A stretch of DNA of 64,000 bases from Rhizobium sp. SG_E_25_P2 (GCF_029892285.1 NZ_JARXVM010000005.1:1-64000); one strand, 5' to 3'. Shown: positions 8,422-18,428, numbered from the stretch's first letter. The notes: a model not told the origin generated them from the sequence alone. Numbers and translations are program-made.

Positions 8422-8463
8422 TTATCGCGGCGCACATCCCTTCAATCATGCGAGCGGTTTGGC

Positions 8464-9033
8464 CTACAAAAGCTCTACCGCCGCCTTCATCATTTCGTCG
8501 CGGACATCGATATAGCGCTGCGTCGTCGTCAGGTTCTTATGACCGGCCAGCGTCATGATAACCTTCGGGCTCACACCGGAGTGGGCGAGGCGCGTGATGA
8601 ACCATCGGCGACCGCTGTGCGAGCTAGCCCCATCAAGACCGGCTTGGCCGTAGAGTTGGGCCATGAGCTGGCACAAAGTGTTGGCGGAGAATGCGGTTTG
8701 CTTCTGGGTCAATAAAAGCGGCGCGGCCGCCGGTCGTTCCTGAGGCCATTCCGCCCGGTGTCTTTCTATCTCACGGCGCAGTTTCTCGCCGACAAACACG
8801 ACCCGGGCATCACCGCCCTTTGTGATCTCGGCCCGTAGCCGGATTTGCTCCCGCACCTTGCCATCGCTATCGAGAACGTCCTGGACAGCCAGAGCGGCAA
8901 TCTCACCTACGCGTAGGCCGGCGAAGTGCGACAGCATCAGCGCGAGCCGGTTCCTGCCCGCATGCTTGCCCTGCGCTACGACCGCCAGCAGCCGTTTGAA
9001 TTCCTGGTCCGTTAAAACTCTCGCCTGTTTCAA
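8464..9033 (-). CDS. Tyrosine recombinase (catalytic domain only)
   Basis: The 189-residue product contains the whole phage-integrase catalytic set: Arg in AGLRVGEIA, Lys in ITKGGDARVV, H-x-x-R in SHSGRRWF, His in LAGHKN, and the nucleophile Tyr in TTTQRYIDV. It begins only about 25 residues before the domain, so the usual N-terminal core-binding domain is missing. Short recombinases of this kind occur in alphaproteobacterial mobile elements. It probably integrates or resolves the element at 2-9 kb. No convincing attachment-site duplication was found by eye at the edges. Alternatively the gene is the degraded remainder of a longer integrase, but the frame is clean. Confidence 0.85.
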   Translation of the reverse strand: MKQARVLTDQEFKRLLAVVAQGKHAGRNRLALMLSHFAGLRVGEIAALAVQDVLDSDGKVREQIRLRAEITKGGDARVVFVGEKLRREIERHRAEWPQERPAAAPLLLTQKQTAFSANTLCQLMAQLYGQAGLDGASSHSGRRWFITRLAHSGVSPKVIMTLAGHKNLTTTQRYIDVRDEMMKAAVELL

Positions 9034-9403
9034 AATCCCTCACAAAAAGTCTGGTTTCCACGGCTTTTATTGTGTTTCCGACTGGCTCAAAGAGCGACTG
9101 GAATTTGACGAGAAAAATTGTTCAGCATGATCAATGCGGTAACTTAGGATCGGAGCACTACCTAACAAAATGCACATTTTTTGAGGTTTTGAATTGACTG
9201 ATTGGAGCGCGACAAGCTGCAAAAATGTGGTCGGCGTCGCGGTTGGATTTAATGCCGACGATAACAATGAAAGTTGGCCTGCTAAACCTCGGCTGCGGGA
9301 TTTCCGAGTTAACCAACCACAAAGTTCAGACGAGCAACATCAATTTCGCACTTGCGAAGAATGGGAAATCCTGAATATTGATAGTGTAGTCTGGAGATTG
9401 TCG
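9034..9403. other. A+T-rich intergenic region between recombinase and rfbC
   Basis: About 370 bases without a convincing gene. The rfbC frame stays open back to 9194, but the extra 70 residues have no family resemblance and no ribosome site. The region should hold the right border of the accessory element and the rfb promoter. I see no clear attachment site or terminator. Confidence 0.4.
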
Positions 9404-9982
9404 ATGCAGTTTGAACGTCTAGCTATCCCCGATGTTGTTAAAATCACGCCTGCCCGTTTCGGTGACAATCGTGGATACTTCTCGGAAGTGTTCAAGGATT
9501 CCTGGTTTCGTGAAAACGTTGCCGATGTAAGCTTCGTGCAGGACAATCAATCCCTTTCCGCAACGCCGGGCACCGTGCGTGGCCTGCATTTCCAGCTGGA
9601 GCCCTTCGGCCAGGGAAAGCTGGTGCGTTGCATACAGGGTTCGATTTTCGATGTTGCCGTGGATATCCGCCTGGGGTCGCCGACCTATGGGCAATGGGTG
9701 GGTGCTGAGCTTTCCGCCGATAACGGGGCGCAGCTCTGGATTCCCGTTGGTTTCGCCCATGGCTTTGCGACCTTGGTTCCCGATACGATCCTCCACTACA
9801 AAGTGACAGCGCCCTATAGCGCCAAGGACGATCGCGGCCTGCTTTGGGACGATGCCGATATCGGCATCGAATGGCCGTTCGACATGAGCGCGGCCGTGTT
9901 GTCTGACAAGGACAAGGTCCAGCCGAAGCTGGCCGATCTTCCACCTTCATTCCATTATGCCGCCTCCGGGGAGACTGTCTGA
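9404..9982 (+). CDS. rfbC: dTDP-4-dehydrorhamnose 3,5-epimerase
   Basis: A 192-residue cupin-fold enzyme that epimerises dTDP-4-keto-6-deoxyglucose, the third step of dTDP-L-rhamnose synthesis in the cytoplasm. Family marks seen are [33 protein letters not shown] (active-site His), [25 protein letters not shown] and [13 protein letters not shown]. Start 9404 is chosen because GGAG precedes it and the alignment to the family begins there. It opens the rfbCBDA operon, with rfbB following one base after its stop. Full length, no oddities. Confidence 0.97.
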   Translation: MQFERLAIPDVVKITPARFGDNRGYFSEVFKDSWFRENVADVSFVQDNQSLSATPGTVRGLHFQLEPFGQGKLVRCIQGSIFDVAVDIRLGSPTYGQWVGAELSADNGAQLWIPVGFAHGFATLVPDTILHYKVTAPYSAKDDRGLLWDDADIGIEWPFDMSAAVLSDKDKVQPKLADLPPSFHYAASGETV

Positions 9983-9983
9983 A

Positions 9984-11042
9984 ATGCGTATTCTGGTCAC
10001 CGGCGGCGCCGGTTTCATCGGGTCAGCCCTAGTCCGCCATCTCGTGCGCGACGTCGGCGCCGAAGTGCTCAATGTCGACAAGCTCACCTATGCCGGCAAT
10101 GAGGCCTCGCTGAAGGTCATCGAAAACGCGCCCAACTATCACTTCCTGAAGGCCGATATCTGCGACGGCCAGGCGATGAATGAGGCCTTTGGATCCTTCA
10201 AGCCCGACCGCGTCATGCACTTGGCGGCCGAAAGCCATGTCGATCGCTCCATCACCGGTGCGGCGGAATTCGTCCAGACCAATGTGATGGGCACGTTTAT
10301 GCTGCTGGAAGCCGCACGCCGTTACTGGGGCGGGCTTGATGGCGATGAGAAGGACGCGTTCCGCTTCCTGCATGTCTCCACCGATGAAGTCTATGGTTCG
10401 CTGGGCGACGAGGGGCTTTTCCATGAGACGACGCCCTACGATCCGTCTTCGCCCTATTCGGCCTCCAAGGCCGCCAGCGACCATCTGGCTATCGCCTGGC
10501 ATCGCACCTATGCCCTGCCGGTCGTGGTGTCGAACTGCTCGAACAATTATGGCCCCTATCATTTCCCTGAAAAGCTGATCCCGCTGATTATTCTCAATGC
10601 GCTCGATGGCAAGCCGCTGCCGGTCTATGGCCAGGGCGTCAACATCCGCGATTGGCTCTATGTTGAAGATCACGCCCGCGCTCTGCATCTGATCGCCTCG
10701 AAAGGCCGGCTCGGCGAGAAATACAATGTCGGCGGACGCAATGAGCGCCGCAATATCGACGTGGTCAAGCGCATCTGTGCGCTCATGGATAAGATGCGGC
10801 CCAAGGCTGAGCCGCATGAAGCGCTGATCAAATATGTCACCGACCGGCCCGGTCACGATGCGCGCTACGCGATCGATGCGACGCGACTGGAAACCGAGCT
10901 CGGCTGGAAGGCGCTGGAAAATTTCGATACCGGCATTGAAAAGACGGTCGCCTGGTATCTCGACAATGAATGGTGGTGGCGGCCCTTGCGCGACGGCGTC
11001 TATTCCGGCGAACGTTTGGGCACGCTGGAGAAAAAAGCGTGA
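9984..11042 (+). CDS. rfbB: dTDP-glucose 4,6-dehydratase
   Basis: A 352-residue short-chain-dehydrogenase-type enzyme that converts dTDP-glucose to dTDP-4-keto-6-deoxyglucose using bound NAD. The N-terminal Rossmann motif is [20 protein letters not shown]. Further marks are [22 protein letters not shown], the catalytic [11 protein letters not shown] (Tyr and Lys) and [15 protein letters not shown]. Start 9984 gives the canonical beginning; the upstream extension to 9957 only overlaps rfbC. Its stop overlaps the GTG start of rfbD, indicating translational coupling. Length is normal for the family. Confidence 0.97.
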   Translation: MRILVTGGAGFIGSALVRHLVRDVGAEVLNVDKLTYAGNEASLKVIENAPNYHFLKADICDGQAMNEAFGSFKPDRVMHLAAESHVDRSITGAAEFVQTNVMGTFMLLEAARRYWGGLDGDEKDAFRFLHVSTDEVYGSLGDEGLFHETTPYDPSSPYSASKAASDHLAIAWHRTYALPVVVSNCSNNYGPYHFPEKLIPLIILNALDGKPLPVYGQGVNIRDWLYVEDHARALHLIASKGRLGEKYNVGGRNERRNIDVVKRICALMDKMRPKAEPHEALIKYVTDRPGHDARYAIDATRLETELGWKALENFDTGIEKTVAWYLDNEWWWRPLRDGVYSGERLGTLEKKA

Positions 11043-11926
11043 GCCCGCTTCGCATCGCCGTGACAGGCAAGGAGGGCCAGGTCGCCCGCTCGATGATTGC
11101 GCTCGGCCCGGAGATGGGCGTCGAGATCATCGCCGTGGGCCGCCCTGACGTGGATCTTCTAGACCCCGCGTCCATCCTGCCGGCACTTGAGGCGGCGCGG
11201 CCCGACGCGATCGTCTCTGCCGCCGCCTATACGGCTGTTGACAAGGCAGAGACCGAGAAGGACGCGGCTTTCGCCATCAACGGCGCCGGCGCCGGCGCGG
11301 TGGCTGAGGCGGCCAGGGCGCTGGGCGTGCCTGTGCTGCATCTCTCCACCGACTATGTCTTCGATGGCTCGAAGGCCGAGCACTATCTGGAAAGTGATCC
11401 GACCGGCCCGACCTCGGTCTATGGCGCCTCAAAGCTTGAAGGCGAGCGCCAGGTGGCGGCGGCGACGGATGACCATGCGATTTTCCGCACCGCCTGGGTC
11501 TATTCGCCCTATGGCGCCAATTTCTTGAAGACCATGTTGCGGCTTGGCGAAACGCGCGATGCGCTGTCCGTCGTCGGCGATCAGTTCGGCTGCCCGACTT
11601 CGGCCGAAGACATTGCCCGCGCCATGATCCTCGCGGCGCAGAAAATGGTCGAAAGCGATGATAATAAGTATCGCGGCGTCTTCCATCTCACCGGGTCTGG
11701 CGAGGCGAACTGGGCCGATTTCGCGCGCGAGATTTTCGCCTGCGCCGAAGCGTTCGGCCGCAAGCCGGTGACGGTGACGGCGATCACCTCGGATCAATAT
11801 CCATCGCCGGTGAAGCGCCCGGCCAATTCCAGGCTGTCGGGCGAAAAACTGCAACAGATCTATGGCATTGTGCTGCCGCCATGGCGGCAATCGACCGCCA
11901 AAGTGGTCGCGACGTTACTGGGTTGA
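11039..11926 (+). CDS. rfbD: dTDP-4-dehydrorhamnose reductase
   Basis: A 295-residue NAD(P)H-dependent reductase that makes dTDP-L-rhamnose, the last step of the pathway. It begins with [15 protein letters not shown], the family's nucleotide-binding loop, and has [34 protein letters not shown] (catalytic Tyr and Lys) and [19 protein letters not shown]. The start is GTG at 11039, overlapping the rfbB stop by four bases; the longer upstream frame is antagonised by this overlap and by family length. It is followed by rfbA after 40 bases. Confidence 0.96.
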   Translation: MSPLRIAVTGKEGQVARSMIALGPEMGVEIIAVGRPDVDLLDPASILPALEAARPDAIVSAAAYTAVDKAETEKDAAFAINGAGAGAVAEAARALGVPVLHLSTDYVFDGSKAEHYLESDPTGPTSVYGASKLEGERQVAAATDDHAIFRTAWVYSPYGANFLKTMLRLGETRDALSVVGDQFGCPTSAEDIARAMILAAQKMVESDDNKYRGVFHLTGSGEANWADFAREIFACAEAFGRKPVTVTAITSDQYPSPVKRPANSRLSGEKLQQIYGIVLPPWRQSTAKVVATLLG

Positions 11927-11966
11927 TCGGGGCGCGACAGCGTCCGACGCATAAGAGGGGAAGACG

Positions 11967-12839
11967 ATGAAGGGCATTATTCTGGCGGGCGGCAGCGGCA
12001 CGCGTTTGCATCCGATGACATTGGCGCTCAGCAAGCAGCTGATCCCGGTCTATGACAAGCCGATGATCTATTATCCGCTGACCACGCTGATGCTGGCGGG
12101 CATCCGCGAGATCCTGATCATCTCGACCCCGCATGACATGCCGCATTTCCAGAAATTGCTGGGCGACGGCTCGCAATGGGGCATTTCGCTGAGCTATGTC
12201 ATCCAGGAAAAGCCCGATGGCCTCGCCCAGGCTTTCGTGCTCGGCGCCGATTTCGTCGGCTCGTCCCCCTCCTGCCTGATCCTCGGCGACAACATCTTCT
12301 TCGGCCACGGCCTGCCAAAACTGATGGCCGACGCTCGCGCCAATCTCACCGGCGGCACCGTCTTCGCCTATCACGTCGCCGATCCCGACCGCTACGGCGT
12401 GGTGGAGTTCGACGACAAGATGAAGGCTGTCTCGATCGAAGAAAAGCCGGCGGCGCCGAAATCGAACTGGGCGGTCACCGGCCTCTATTTCTACGATTCC
12501 TCCGTCATCGACATCGCCGCCAATCTGAAACCCTCCGCGCGCGGCGAATATGAGATCACGGACGTCAACCGCATCTATCTCGAACAGGGCAAGCTGAAAG
12601 TGTCGATCATGGGCCGCGGCTACGCCTGGCTCGACACCGGCACGCCGGACAGCCTGATCGAAGCCGGCGAATTTGTGCGCACGCTCGAGAAGCGCCAGGG
12701 CTTCAAGATCGCCTGCCCGGAAGAAGTGGCGCTGCTGCAGGGCTTTGTGTCCAAGGAGACGTTCGAGAAGCAGGCGGCGCGGTATGGCAAGAGCGATTAT
12801 GGCAAGTATTTGATGAATATTGTCGGAACGCACTCCTAA
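11967..12839 (+). CDS. rfbA: Glucose-1-phosphate thymidylyltransferase
   Basis: A 290-residue nucleotidyltransferase that joins dTTP and glucose-1-phosphate to give dTDP-glucose, the entry step for L-rhamnose. The signature [13 protein letters not shown] is at the N-terminus, followed by [28 protein letters not shown] and [16 protein letters not shown], and the C-terminal [13 protein letters not shown]. An AGGGG ribosome site precedes ATG 11967. It completes the rfbCBDA set, so the cell can make activated L-rhamnose for the polysaccharide genes downstream. Full length. Confidence 0.97.
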   Translation: MKGIILAGGSGTRLHPMTLALSKQLIPVYDKPMIYYPLTTLMLAGIREILIISTPHDMPHFQKLLGDGSQWGISLSYVIQEKPDGLAQAFVLGADFVGSSPSCLILGDNIFFGHGLPKLMADARANLTGGTVFAYHVADPDRYGVVEFDDKMKAVSIEEKPAAPKSNWAVTGLYFYDSSVIDIAANLKPSARGEYEITDVNRIYLEQGKLKVSIMGRGYAWLDTGTPDSLIEAGEFVRTLEKRQGFKIACPEEVALLQGFVSKETFEKQAARYGKSDYGKYLMNIVGTHS

Positions 12840-12868
12840 TATCGTTTTCGAATTAAGGGGAGCTGAAA

Positions 12869-15388
12869 ATGCTAGAAGACACGGAAGTTGGTGAATTTCT
12901 TACCTTCGATGCCTGCATTGAAGCCATCGAAAAGTCACAGAATTTTATTGTCCTCGACGGGTGGATTTCAACTTCAAGGCCGCTAACACAAAGCGACGCT
13001 GTAACAATGAAGATTGGGCGGAAGAAATTCCGAATAGAGGGACTTTTCCCGCGCCCAGATTTACCCAGTGAATCGGACCTTAACTACTACGGCTTCAAAT
13101 CGGATCACCCCATCACAAGCCGCGATCTCAGGGGCGAGACGATAGAAATTGAATTTGAAGGTCACGGAGAGAGGGATTTTGATCTATCCGGGCTAAGTGT
13201 CGTCGATTTCGAACCTACAGGTGGTTTTGATCCAAGTACGTTCAGCTATGTTGCAGGATGGATTTACGCCCCGGGCATGTGGCATGATCCGGTTCGCCTT
13301 AAAACGTTGAACCTAACATGCGGCGATGTCGTTATACCTGTGGACATCAATTGTTTTCGTTACGAACTTCCCTTTTCTGCCGCCAGGGCGGGAAAGCGTT
13401 TGGGTTTCCAGATTTCGCTTGAACCGTATTTTGATAGCATTAAATCGCAAATCGGACCATCCAATTCCGATTCAGTGGTTTTAAGATTGATGTATGGCGC
13501 GTCTGAGTTGGCATCAGCCTCTGTAGATGTAAGTGAAGTTCTCAATGCTGAGATACGCCGTGTTCCAGTCAATTTAGACGTTAACCTAAATATTGCAGAG
13601 TCCGCGGAAACAAGTCTTCAGACATACTCAGCTGAGTCCGCAAAAGAAATCGGCTATATCGATTTCTGGAGCTATTGTCCGTCGCTCCAGGGATGGATCG
13701 TGGGGGGATGGATCCGTAATGAGAGCCAAGCCGACGCCGATAGTCCAAATGTCACCGTCGATTTCAGTGGAACGCATATAAAGTCTCTGGCCGAGATATG
13801 TTTCTTTGACAGAGAAGATGTAAAGTCCTTCGGATCTGGCTTTATCTTGTATTTCCCGGCGGGCCGCGCAGATGGTGCGCTTTCCAGTATTTGCGTCGAC
13901 GCTGGGAACAAATGCATCCTGCGCTCATCGGACGCGGCGCATAAAATCGACGAAAAAACAGCCGTTACTGAGGCCCGTATCCGATGCCAGAACGCATTAT
14001 CGGCCGCGCCCGAGTTTTTTAAGTCCTTGATCGAAAACTCGATTTTCGACGGATCCGACACAATTAGCCAGTTGGGGCCAGAGGTTCAGATCGGAATAGA
14101 CGAAACCTTCATTGCCCCCGGGGAAGGCGCGGTCATCATCGGATGGCTTCTGGATCCGAACAAACAGGTTGTTGGACTCCGCGTCAGGTCAGATGAGTTC
14201 TCCTCCCCGAATCTTTTGGATCATTGGATCACCACGGATCGGCCAGACATTGGTCAGGCATTCGGCAGCGCTATGGGTTTGACGCATTCGCGATGGGGCT
14301 TCACCACATTCGCTGCATTGAAAGACCTCACGGCGAACAAAGCCTATCTTGAGCTTCGATTGGCCAACGGGCGCATAGGATACCGGGCGCTGCCGCCCGC
14401 GAAACGCGCCGGCATAGCCGCCATTACCAGAATGCTCAATGACGTTGTGCTCTCAGCCGATGTGTTCATTCCAGCCCTGCAAGATGTGCTGGCGACGCCA
14501 GCGCGGGCGATCAACAGAGCGAGACTGCCGGAAAAGCCTTCCTGTTGGGAAGCTGTGGCCGGCGCTCCGCCGTCCAATCCGCGCGCGTCGATCGTTATTC
14601 CACTCTATGGCCGGCTGGATTTCTTGACGTATCAAACCGCATTGTTTGACAAGGATGAACACGCCGAAGACGAGATAATTTACGTTCTCGACCAACCCGA
14701 GCGTAAAGAAGAGTGTCTCGAACTCGTGAAGATGAGCTATATAAAATATGGCGTGCCAATTCGCTTGGTTATCCCCGAGCAAAATCTAGGCTTCGCGGGC
14801 GCCAGCAATGCTGGCATGCGTGTGGCCAAGGGGAAATATCTGGTTTTTCTGAACTCTGATGTCATCCCGAAGACCGGAAACTGGATAACGCGCCTGCTGT
14901 CAACCCTGAGAGACAGGCCAGATATCGGCATTATCAGTTCCATGCTTTTGTTCGACGACGAAAGCATCCAGCACATTGGTATGGACTTCGAACGAAACAG
15001 GCAGTTTGGCAACTTGCTGTTTCCTTTCCACCCGTCCAAGGGGCGGCGACCTCCGGCAAGTTCTGAAGTTGAGATTGTTCCGGCGGTCACCGGCGCGTGC
15101 ATGGTCATGGAGCGATCGCTAGCCGAGACCGTTGGCGGATTTGACGAAGATTATATCATCGGCGACTTTGAGGACGCGGATCTGTGCATGAAAATCAAGG
15201 CTATGGGCTTTGAGTGCGCCGTGGATTTCGGCACTGTCCTGTATCATCTCGAGCGTCAATCACAGTCCAAGGCTGTCAATCGGGGGCGCCTGAACCTGAC
15301 GCTTCTCAACGCCTGGACTTTCGCTGAGCGCTGGGATCAAAATCTCACCGACCGCCAGCCGGTCGAAACCGTCTTCCAGATCGTATGA
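12869..15388 (+). CDS. Large GT2 glycosyltransferase with repeated N-terminal modules
   Basis: An 839-residue protein. Residues from about 571 form a family 2 glycosyltransferase: PRASIVIPLYGRLDFL, NLGFAGASNAGMRVAKGKY, FLNSDVIPK (metal-binding D-x-D-like position) and GGFDEDYIIGDFEDADLC, as in rhamnosyl-type transferases. The first 560 residues lack a catalytic signature but contain four spaced turns of the form GWI/GWL (residues 31, 130, 275 and 425), each followed by a beta-rich stretch, suggesting repeated beta-sandwich modules. No membrane segment is seen. The gene is richer in A+T than the rfb genes and overlaps the next transferase by ATGA. The likely role is adding a sugar, perhaps rhamnose, to a surface glycan. 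Confidence 0.85.
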   Translation: MLEDTEVGEFLTFDACIEAIEKSQNFIVLDGWISTSRPLTQSDAVTMKIGRKKFRIEGLFPRPDLPSESDLNYYGFKSDHPITSRDLRGETIEIEFEGHGERDFDLSGLSVVDFEPTGGFDPSTFSYVAGWIYAPGMWHDPVRLKTLNLTCGDVVIPVDINCFRYELPFSAARAGKRLGFQISLEPYFDSIKSQIGPSNSDSVVLRLMYGASELASASVDVSEVLNAEIRRVPVNLDVNLNIAESAETSLQTYSAESAKEIGYIDFWSYCPSLQGWIVGGWIRNESQADADSPNVTVDFSGTHIKSLAEICFFDREDVKSFGSGFILYFPAGRADGALSSICVDAGNKCILRSSDAAHKIDEKTAVTEARIRCQNALSAAPEFFKSLIENSIFDGSDTISQLGPEVQIGIDETFIAPGEGAVIIGWLLDPNKQVVGLRVRSDEFSSPNLLDHWITTDRPDIGQAFGSAMGLTHSRWGFTTFAALKDLTANKAYLELRLANGRIGYRALPPAKRAGIAAITRMLNDVVLSADVFIPALQDVLATPARAINRARLPEKPSCWEAVAGAPPSNPRASIVIPLYGRLDFLTYQTALFDKDEHAEDEIIYVLDQPERKEECLELVKMSYIKYGVPIRLVIPEQNLGFAGASNAGMRVAKGKYLVFLNSDVIPKTGNWITRLLSTLRDRPDIGIISSMLLFDDESIQHIGMDFERNRQFGNLLFPFHPSKGRRPPASSEVEIVPAVTGACMVMERSLAETVGGFDEDYIIGDFEDADLCMKIKAMGFECAVDFGTVLYHLERQSQSKAVNRGRLNLTLLNAWTFAERWDQNLTDRQPVETVFQIV

Positions 15389-16752
15389 TGGCGCTTATGC
15401 AAAACAAGGCTCGGGCAACTGTGACATCATCTGCGGAACCGGACGGATTCGTCGTCATGAAGAAAAACCAGAAGAACGCGCAGCCACAGGCGAAGTCCCG
15501 GACCCCGCTCAAGGTGTTGATGGTGAGCCACATGGATCCGCGCCTGTCCAACGGCGGCGCGGAGATCGCCGCGTTCCAACTTTATAATCAGTTGCTCGAC
15601 ACGGGCGATGTCGACGGCTGGTTTCTATCGGCGGCCCCAAACAAGATTGAACGCAAGGATGGCGTGGTCTTTGCACAGCCCTTTGATGATCGCAGCTATG
15701 TCTATGCAGGCGGTGCGTTCAATCACTTCCTTCACGGCAACACCGACGCGATGTTCTTCGAGCACGCCCGCGAGCTCCTGGCCGATATAAATCCCGACAT
15801 CGTCCACTTTCATCACTACACCAATTTCGGCGTCGAGATGTTCAAGCTGGTCAAGGATGTCTGTCCCAAGGCCAAGGTCATTCTGACGCTGCATGAGTTC
15901 CTGGCGATCTGCAACCATTTTGGACAGATGGTGAAGCGGGGCAACTTCATGCTGTGCAACAAGAGCGGCGCCCGGGAATGCGCCAAATGTTTTCCCGAAC
16001 ATTCGCCGCAGGATTTTTTCCTGCGCAAAGCCTATCTGATGCGCTATTTCGGTGAAGTGGATCACTTCATCTCGCCCAGTCATTTCCTGGCCGAACGTTA
16101 TATCGAATGGGGCGTCGACAGGGAGAAGATGTCGGTCATCGAGAATGGCAGTCCGCATATTGAACCTCGACGCGATGACGAGCCCGCATCGGCGTCAGGC
16201 GTGCTGCGCGTTGGCTTCTTCGGTCAGATCTCCAAGCTGAAAGGCGTGAACGTCATTCTGGACGCCGCCGAAATCCTGGCCAACGACGAAGATACCTCCA
16301 TCCGCATCGATATCCACGGTGACTACAGTTCTCAGCCGCCGGATCTCCAGGCGGAGTTCCTGGCGAGGATCAAGGACGCGCCTGGCAACATCAATTATTT
16401 CGGCCCCTATGACAACAGTCGGGTGTCGCAACTCATGGCGACCGTCGACGCTGTGCTCGTGCCGTCGATCTGGTGGGAGAATTCACCACTGGTGATCCAG
16501 GAAGCCCTGGCGCGCGGCCGTCCGGTAATCTGCTCAGATATCGGCGGCATGAAGGAAAAGGTCAGGCCTGGGCTGGACGGCTTTCATTTTCAGGCAGGGA
16601 GCGGGTTGGCTTTGGCGAATTTGCTCAAGGAGTTGGCGGAAAATAGGAACAGACTTGACTCTCTCAGGTCCACGATTAGCACGCCACCTACAATTTCCGA
16701 AACGGCGTTCCAGACGGGAGAAATATACAACTTGATCTCTGCCGAAAGATAG
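15385..16752 (+). CDS. GT4-family glycosyltransferase
   Basis: A 455-residue GT-B-fold transferase. The N-terminal acceptor domain has KVLMVSHMDPRLSNGGAEIAA and the C-terminal nucleotide-sugar domain has RVGFFGQISKLKGVNVILDAAEIL, followed by VDAVLVPSIWWENSPLVIQEAL with the E-x7-E pattern of family 4. It has a cysteine-rich insertion, CNKSGARECAKCFPEHSPQDF, seen in a subset of bacterial GT4 enzymes. Start 15385 overlaps the previous stop as ATGA, so translation is probably coupled. It likely works with the preceding GT2 in surface polysaccharide assembly; the sugar it transfers cannot be told from sequence. Confidence 0.9.
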   Translation: MMALMQNKARATVTSSAEPDGFVVMKKNQKNAQPQAKSRTPLKVLMVSHMDPRLSNGGAEIAAFQLYNQLLDTGDVDGWFLSAAPNKIERKDGVVFAQPFDDRSYVYAGGAFNHFLHGNTDAMFFEHARELLADINPDIVHFHHYTNFGVEMFKLVKDVCPKAKVILTLHEFLAICNHFGQMVKRGNFMLCNKSGARECAKCFPEHSPQDFFLRKAYLMRYFGEVDHFISPSHFLAERYIEWGVDREKMSVIENGSPHIEPRRDDEPASASGVLRVGFFGQISKLKGVNVILDAAEILANDEDTSIRIDIHGDYSSQPPDLQAEFLARIKDAPGNINYFGPYDNSRVSQLMATVDAVLVPSIWWENSPLVIQEALARGRPVICSDIGGMKEKVRPGLDGFHFQAGSGLALANLLKELAENRNRLDSLRSTISTPPTISETAFQTGEIYNLISAER

Positions 16753-16795
16753 GCAACATGAAGAACGTTACAATCAAAGACGACGGGGGAATCCA

Positions 16796-17920
16796 GTGCG
16801 AGTAATCGTTTTAACTTTAAGTCCATATTTGCCGGATCCATGGACTCTGTCGGCTGATCAAATATTTGATTTGACGGGTGGCAATACTGGAAACATGGCC
16901 TTTCAGTTCGCCGTAATTCAACACATTGGATCACCATGCAAAGTAATGCATTTAGGCGCATCCCCTGAACAATTGCGAGAAGCGGGTGACATAATCGTAA
17001 TGCCGTTGGCAAATCAGCTAGGGAGCCACACAGATCTTGGCGCTCTTGCAGATAGGCTTGAAGCCGCCCAATTGCCGGTAATCGGCATCGGTCTGGGCGC
17101 GCAAGCTGCCAGCCAGTCTCAAGACATTAGTTTGTCTGAGGGGACTTTGCGTTGGGTTAAGACCATGGCGTCACTGTCTCCGACCGGTGGACCAAATCTT
17201 GGAGTTAGAGGCGAATATACTCGGCTCCAGTTGGAAAAGCTTGGTTTTGGTGATAGCGCAGTCGTGATGGGATGCCCGTCAAACTTCATTGCACCAGATG
17301 AAAATTTCATTCGAAAAATATCGAAAAAGTACAACGAGGAAATTCAAAAGGTCGCTGTCACTGCAGGTATTCCTTTTGTTCCAAAGCTAGACAAATTAGA
17401 AAGAGATTTGGCTGACATCGTAACTAGTTCAGGCGGGCTCTATATCGTACAACACGCTATCGATATGATACGTTTGGGGCGCGGTGAATTTGATAAGCTC
17501 AGCGACACTGCGATGGAAATGCATCGCAAATATGTTGCGCCACATCTCCCGACTGATGCCTTTAAGGTTTGGTGCCGTCGGTATGCCCGAGCATATACGG
17601 ATATTCGTCACTGGATGGACGATCTGAGCCAATGTGATTTTGCGGTGGGAACTCGGTTTCACGGTGCAATGCTTGCTATCCAAGCTGGGACGCCCGCTGG
17701 ATGTATCGCGCACGATAGCCGTGTATATGAGATGTGCCAAACAATGGGTATACCGGTCGTTCTTGAGCAAGATGTTAAGAATATTACTGCCAGCAGCTTG
17801 AAAGACACATTTGTTTGGGATGAAGAATATTACGTATCAAAGCGTAAAGCTCTAAAATCCATATATTTCAATCTTCTTACGTCAGCTGGAATAGAGACTA
17901 CAAGGCGTGTAAAACTTTAA
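16796..17920 (+). CDS. Polysaccharide pyruvyl transferase family protein
   Basis: A 374-residue protein starting at GTG 16796 after a GGGGGA ribosome site. The C-terminal hallmark CDFAVGTRFHGAMLAIQAGT, followed by PAGCIAHDSRVYEMCQTMGIP, and the N-terminal GNTGNMAFQFAVIQHI place it in the family that adds pyruvate ketals, or related groups, to glycans. The full-length fold is present without a signal peptide. Base composition is clearly more A+T-rich than rfbCBDA, a mark of the exchangeable part of a polysaccharide locus. A 15-codon open frame (16758-16805) overlaps its start. Family is confident, exact acceptor unknown. Confidence 0.85.
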   Translation: MRVIVLTLSPYLPDPWTLSADQIFDLTGGNTGNMAFQFAVIQHIGSPCKVMHLGASPEQLREAGDIIVMPLANQLGSHTDLGALADRLEAAQLPVIGIGLGAQAASQSQDISLSEGTLRWVKTMASLSPTGGPNLGVRGEYTRLQLEKLGFGDSAVVMGCPSNFIAPDENFIRKISKKYNEEIQKVAVTAGIPFVPKLDKLERDLADIVTSSGGLYIVQHAIDMIRLGRGEFDKLSDTAMEMHRKYVAPHLPTDAFKVWCRRYARAYTDIRHWMDDLSQCDFAVGTRFHGAMLAIQAGTPAGCIAHDSRVYEMCQTMGIPVVLEQDVKNITASSLKDTFVWDEEYYVSKRKALKSIYFNLLTSAGIETTRRVKL

Positions 17921-18428
17921 GTTTTCAACTGGGGTAAAATAGTAATTATTTTTACTTTGGTAAGTTGAGGTCGCGAGGTAGCTTAAAGTAGGTTGCTATT
18001 TGGGTTGGTGTTGCTTTAGAATTCGAGGGCAGAGGTCGCTTTTTGCTACGCGCCCGTTGTGGTTGTGGTGGAGCGGTTTGCTTACTGTCTTGGTGGCTTT
18101 GCTTGCTTAGGCGGCATAAACTGAGCTCGTAGTTGTTTTTGACGCGAGACGGAGGTCGTTCAGATATTGCGGTCCGCTGAGTATATTTGATGGTGTCGGT
18201 CATACTTCTGCAGTACTGCTATCGCTTAACTCTTGCTTCAAGAGCCGCTCGTTTGAAGGAAAGGTGATATCGCTCGAAAAGCCCATTCAGTACGAGAGGA
18301 ACGGTTGCTAGAGCCGTGCTTTAGATAGACTGTAGAGAGTGTGACGACATGAATGACAAACCTGGTCAAAACTATGGTTTCACATGCTTTGACCGGTGGA
18401 GTACTCTAATCTCATCAGAGAGGGCCTT
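17921..18428. other. A+T-rich intergenic region in the polysaccharide locus
   Basis: About 500 bases with no convincing gene. A minus-strand frame at 17952-18203 has no ribosome site and low-complexity content. At 18289-18304 the sequence AGTACGAGAGGAACGG matches the conserved sarcin-ricin loop of 23S rRNA in all but one position, without further rRNA similarity around it. The promoter of the GSCFA gene should be in the right half. Confidence 0.4.

Noticed and set aside
1664-9403. Attachment-site direct repeats flanking the replicon block
   Set aside because: I found no convincing direct repeat joining the flagellin side to the rfbC side; the 16-base repeat at 5538 and 8408 is internal and linked to gene starts.
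11784-12833. A 349-codon frame antisense to rfbA
   Set aside because: rfbA has all its motifs in the sense frame; the antisense frame has none.
17952-18203. A minus-strand frame of 83 codons in the polysaccharide gap
   Set aside because: Low-complexity basic sequence, no ribosome site, no family.
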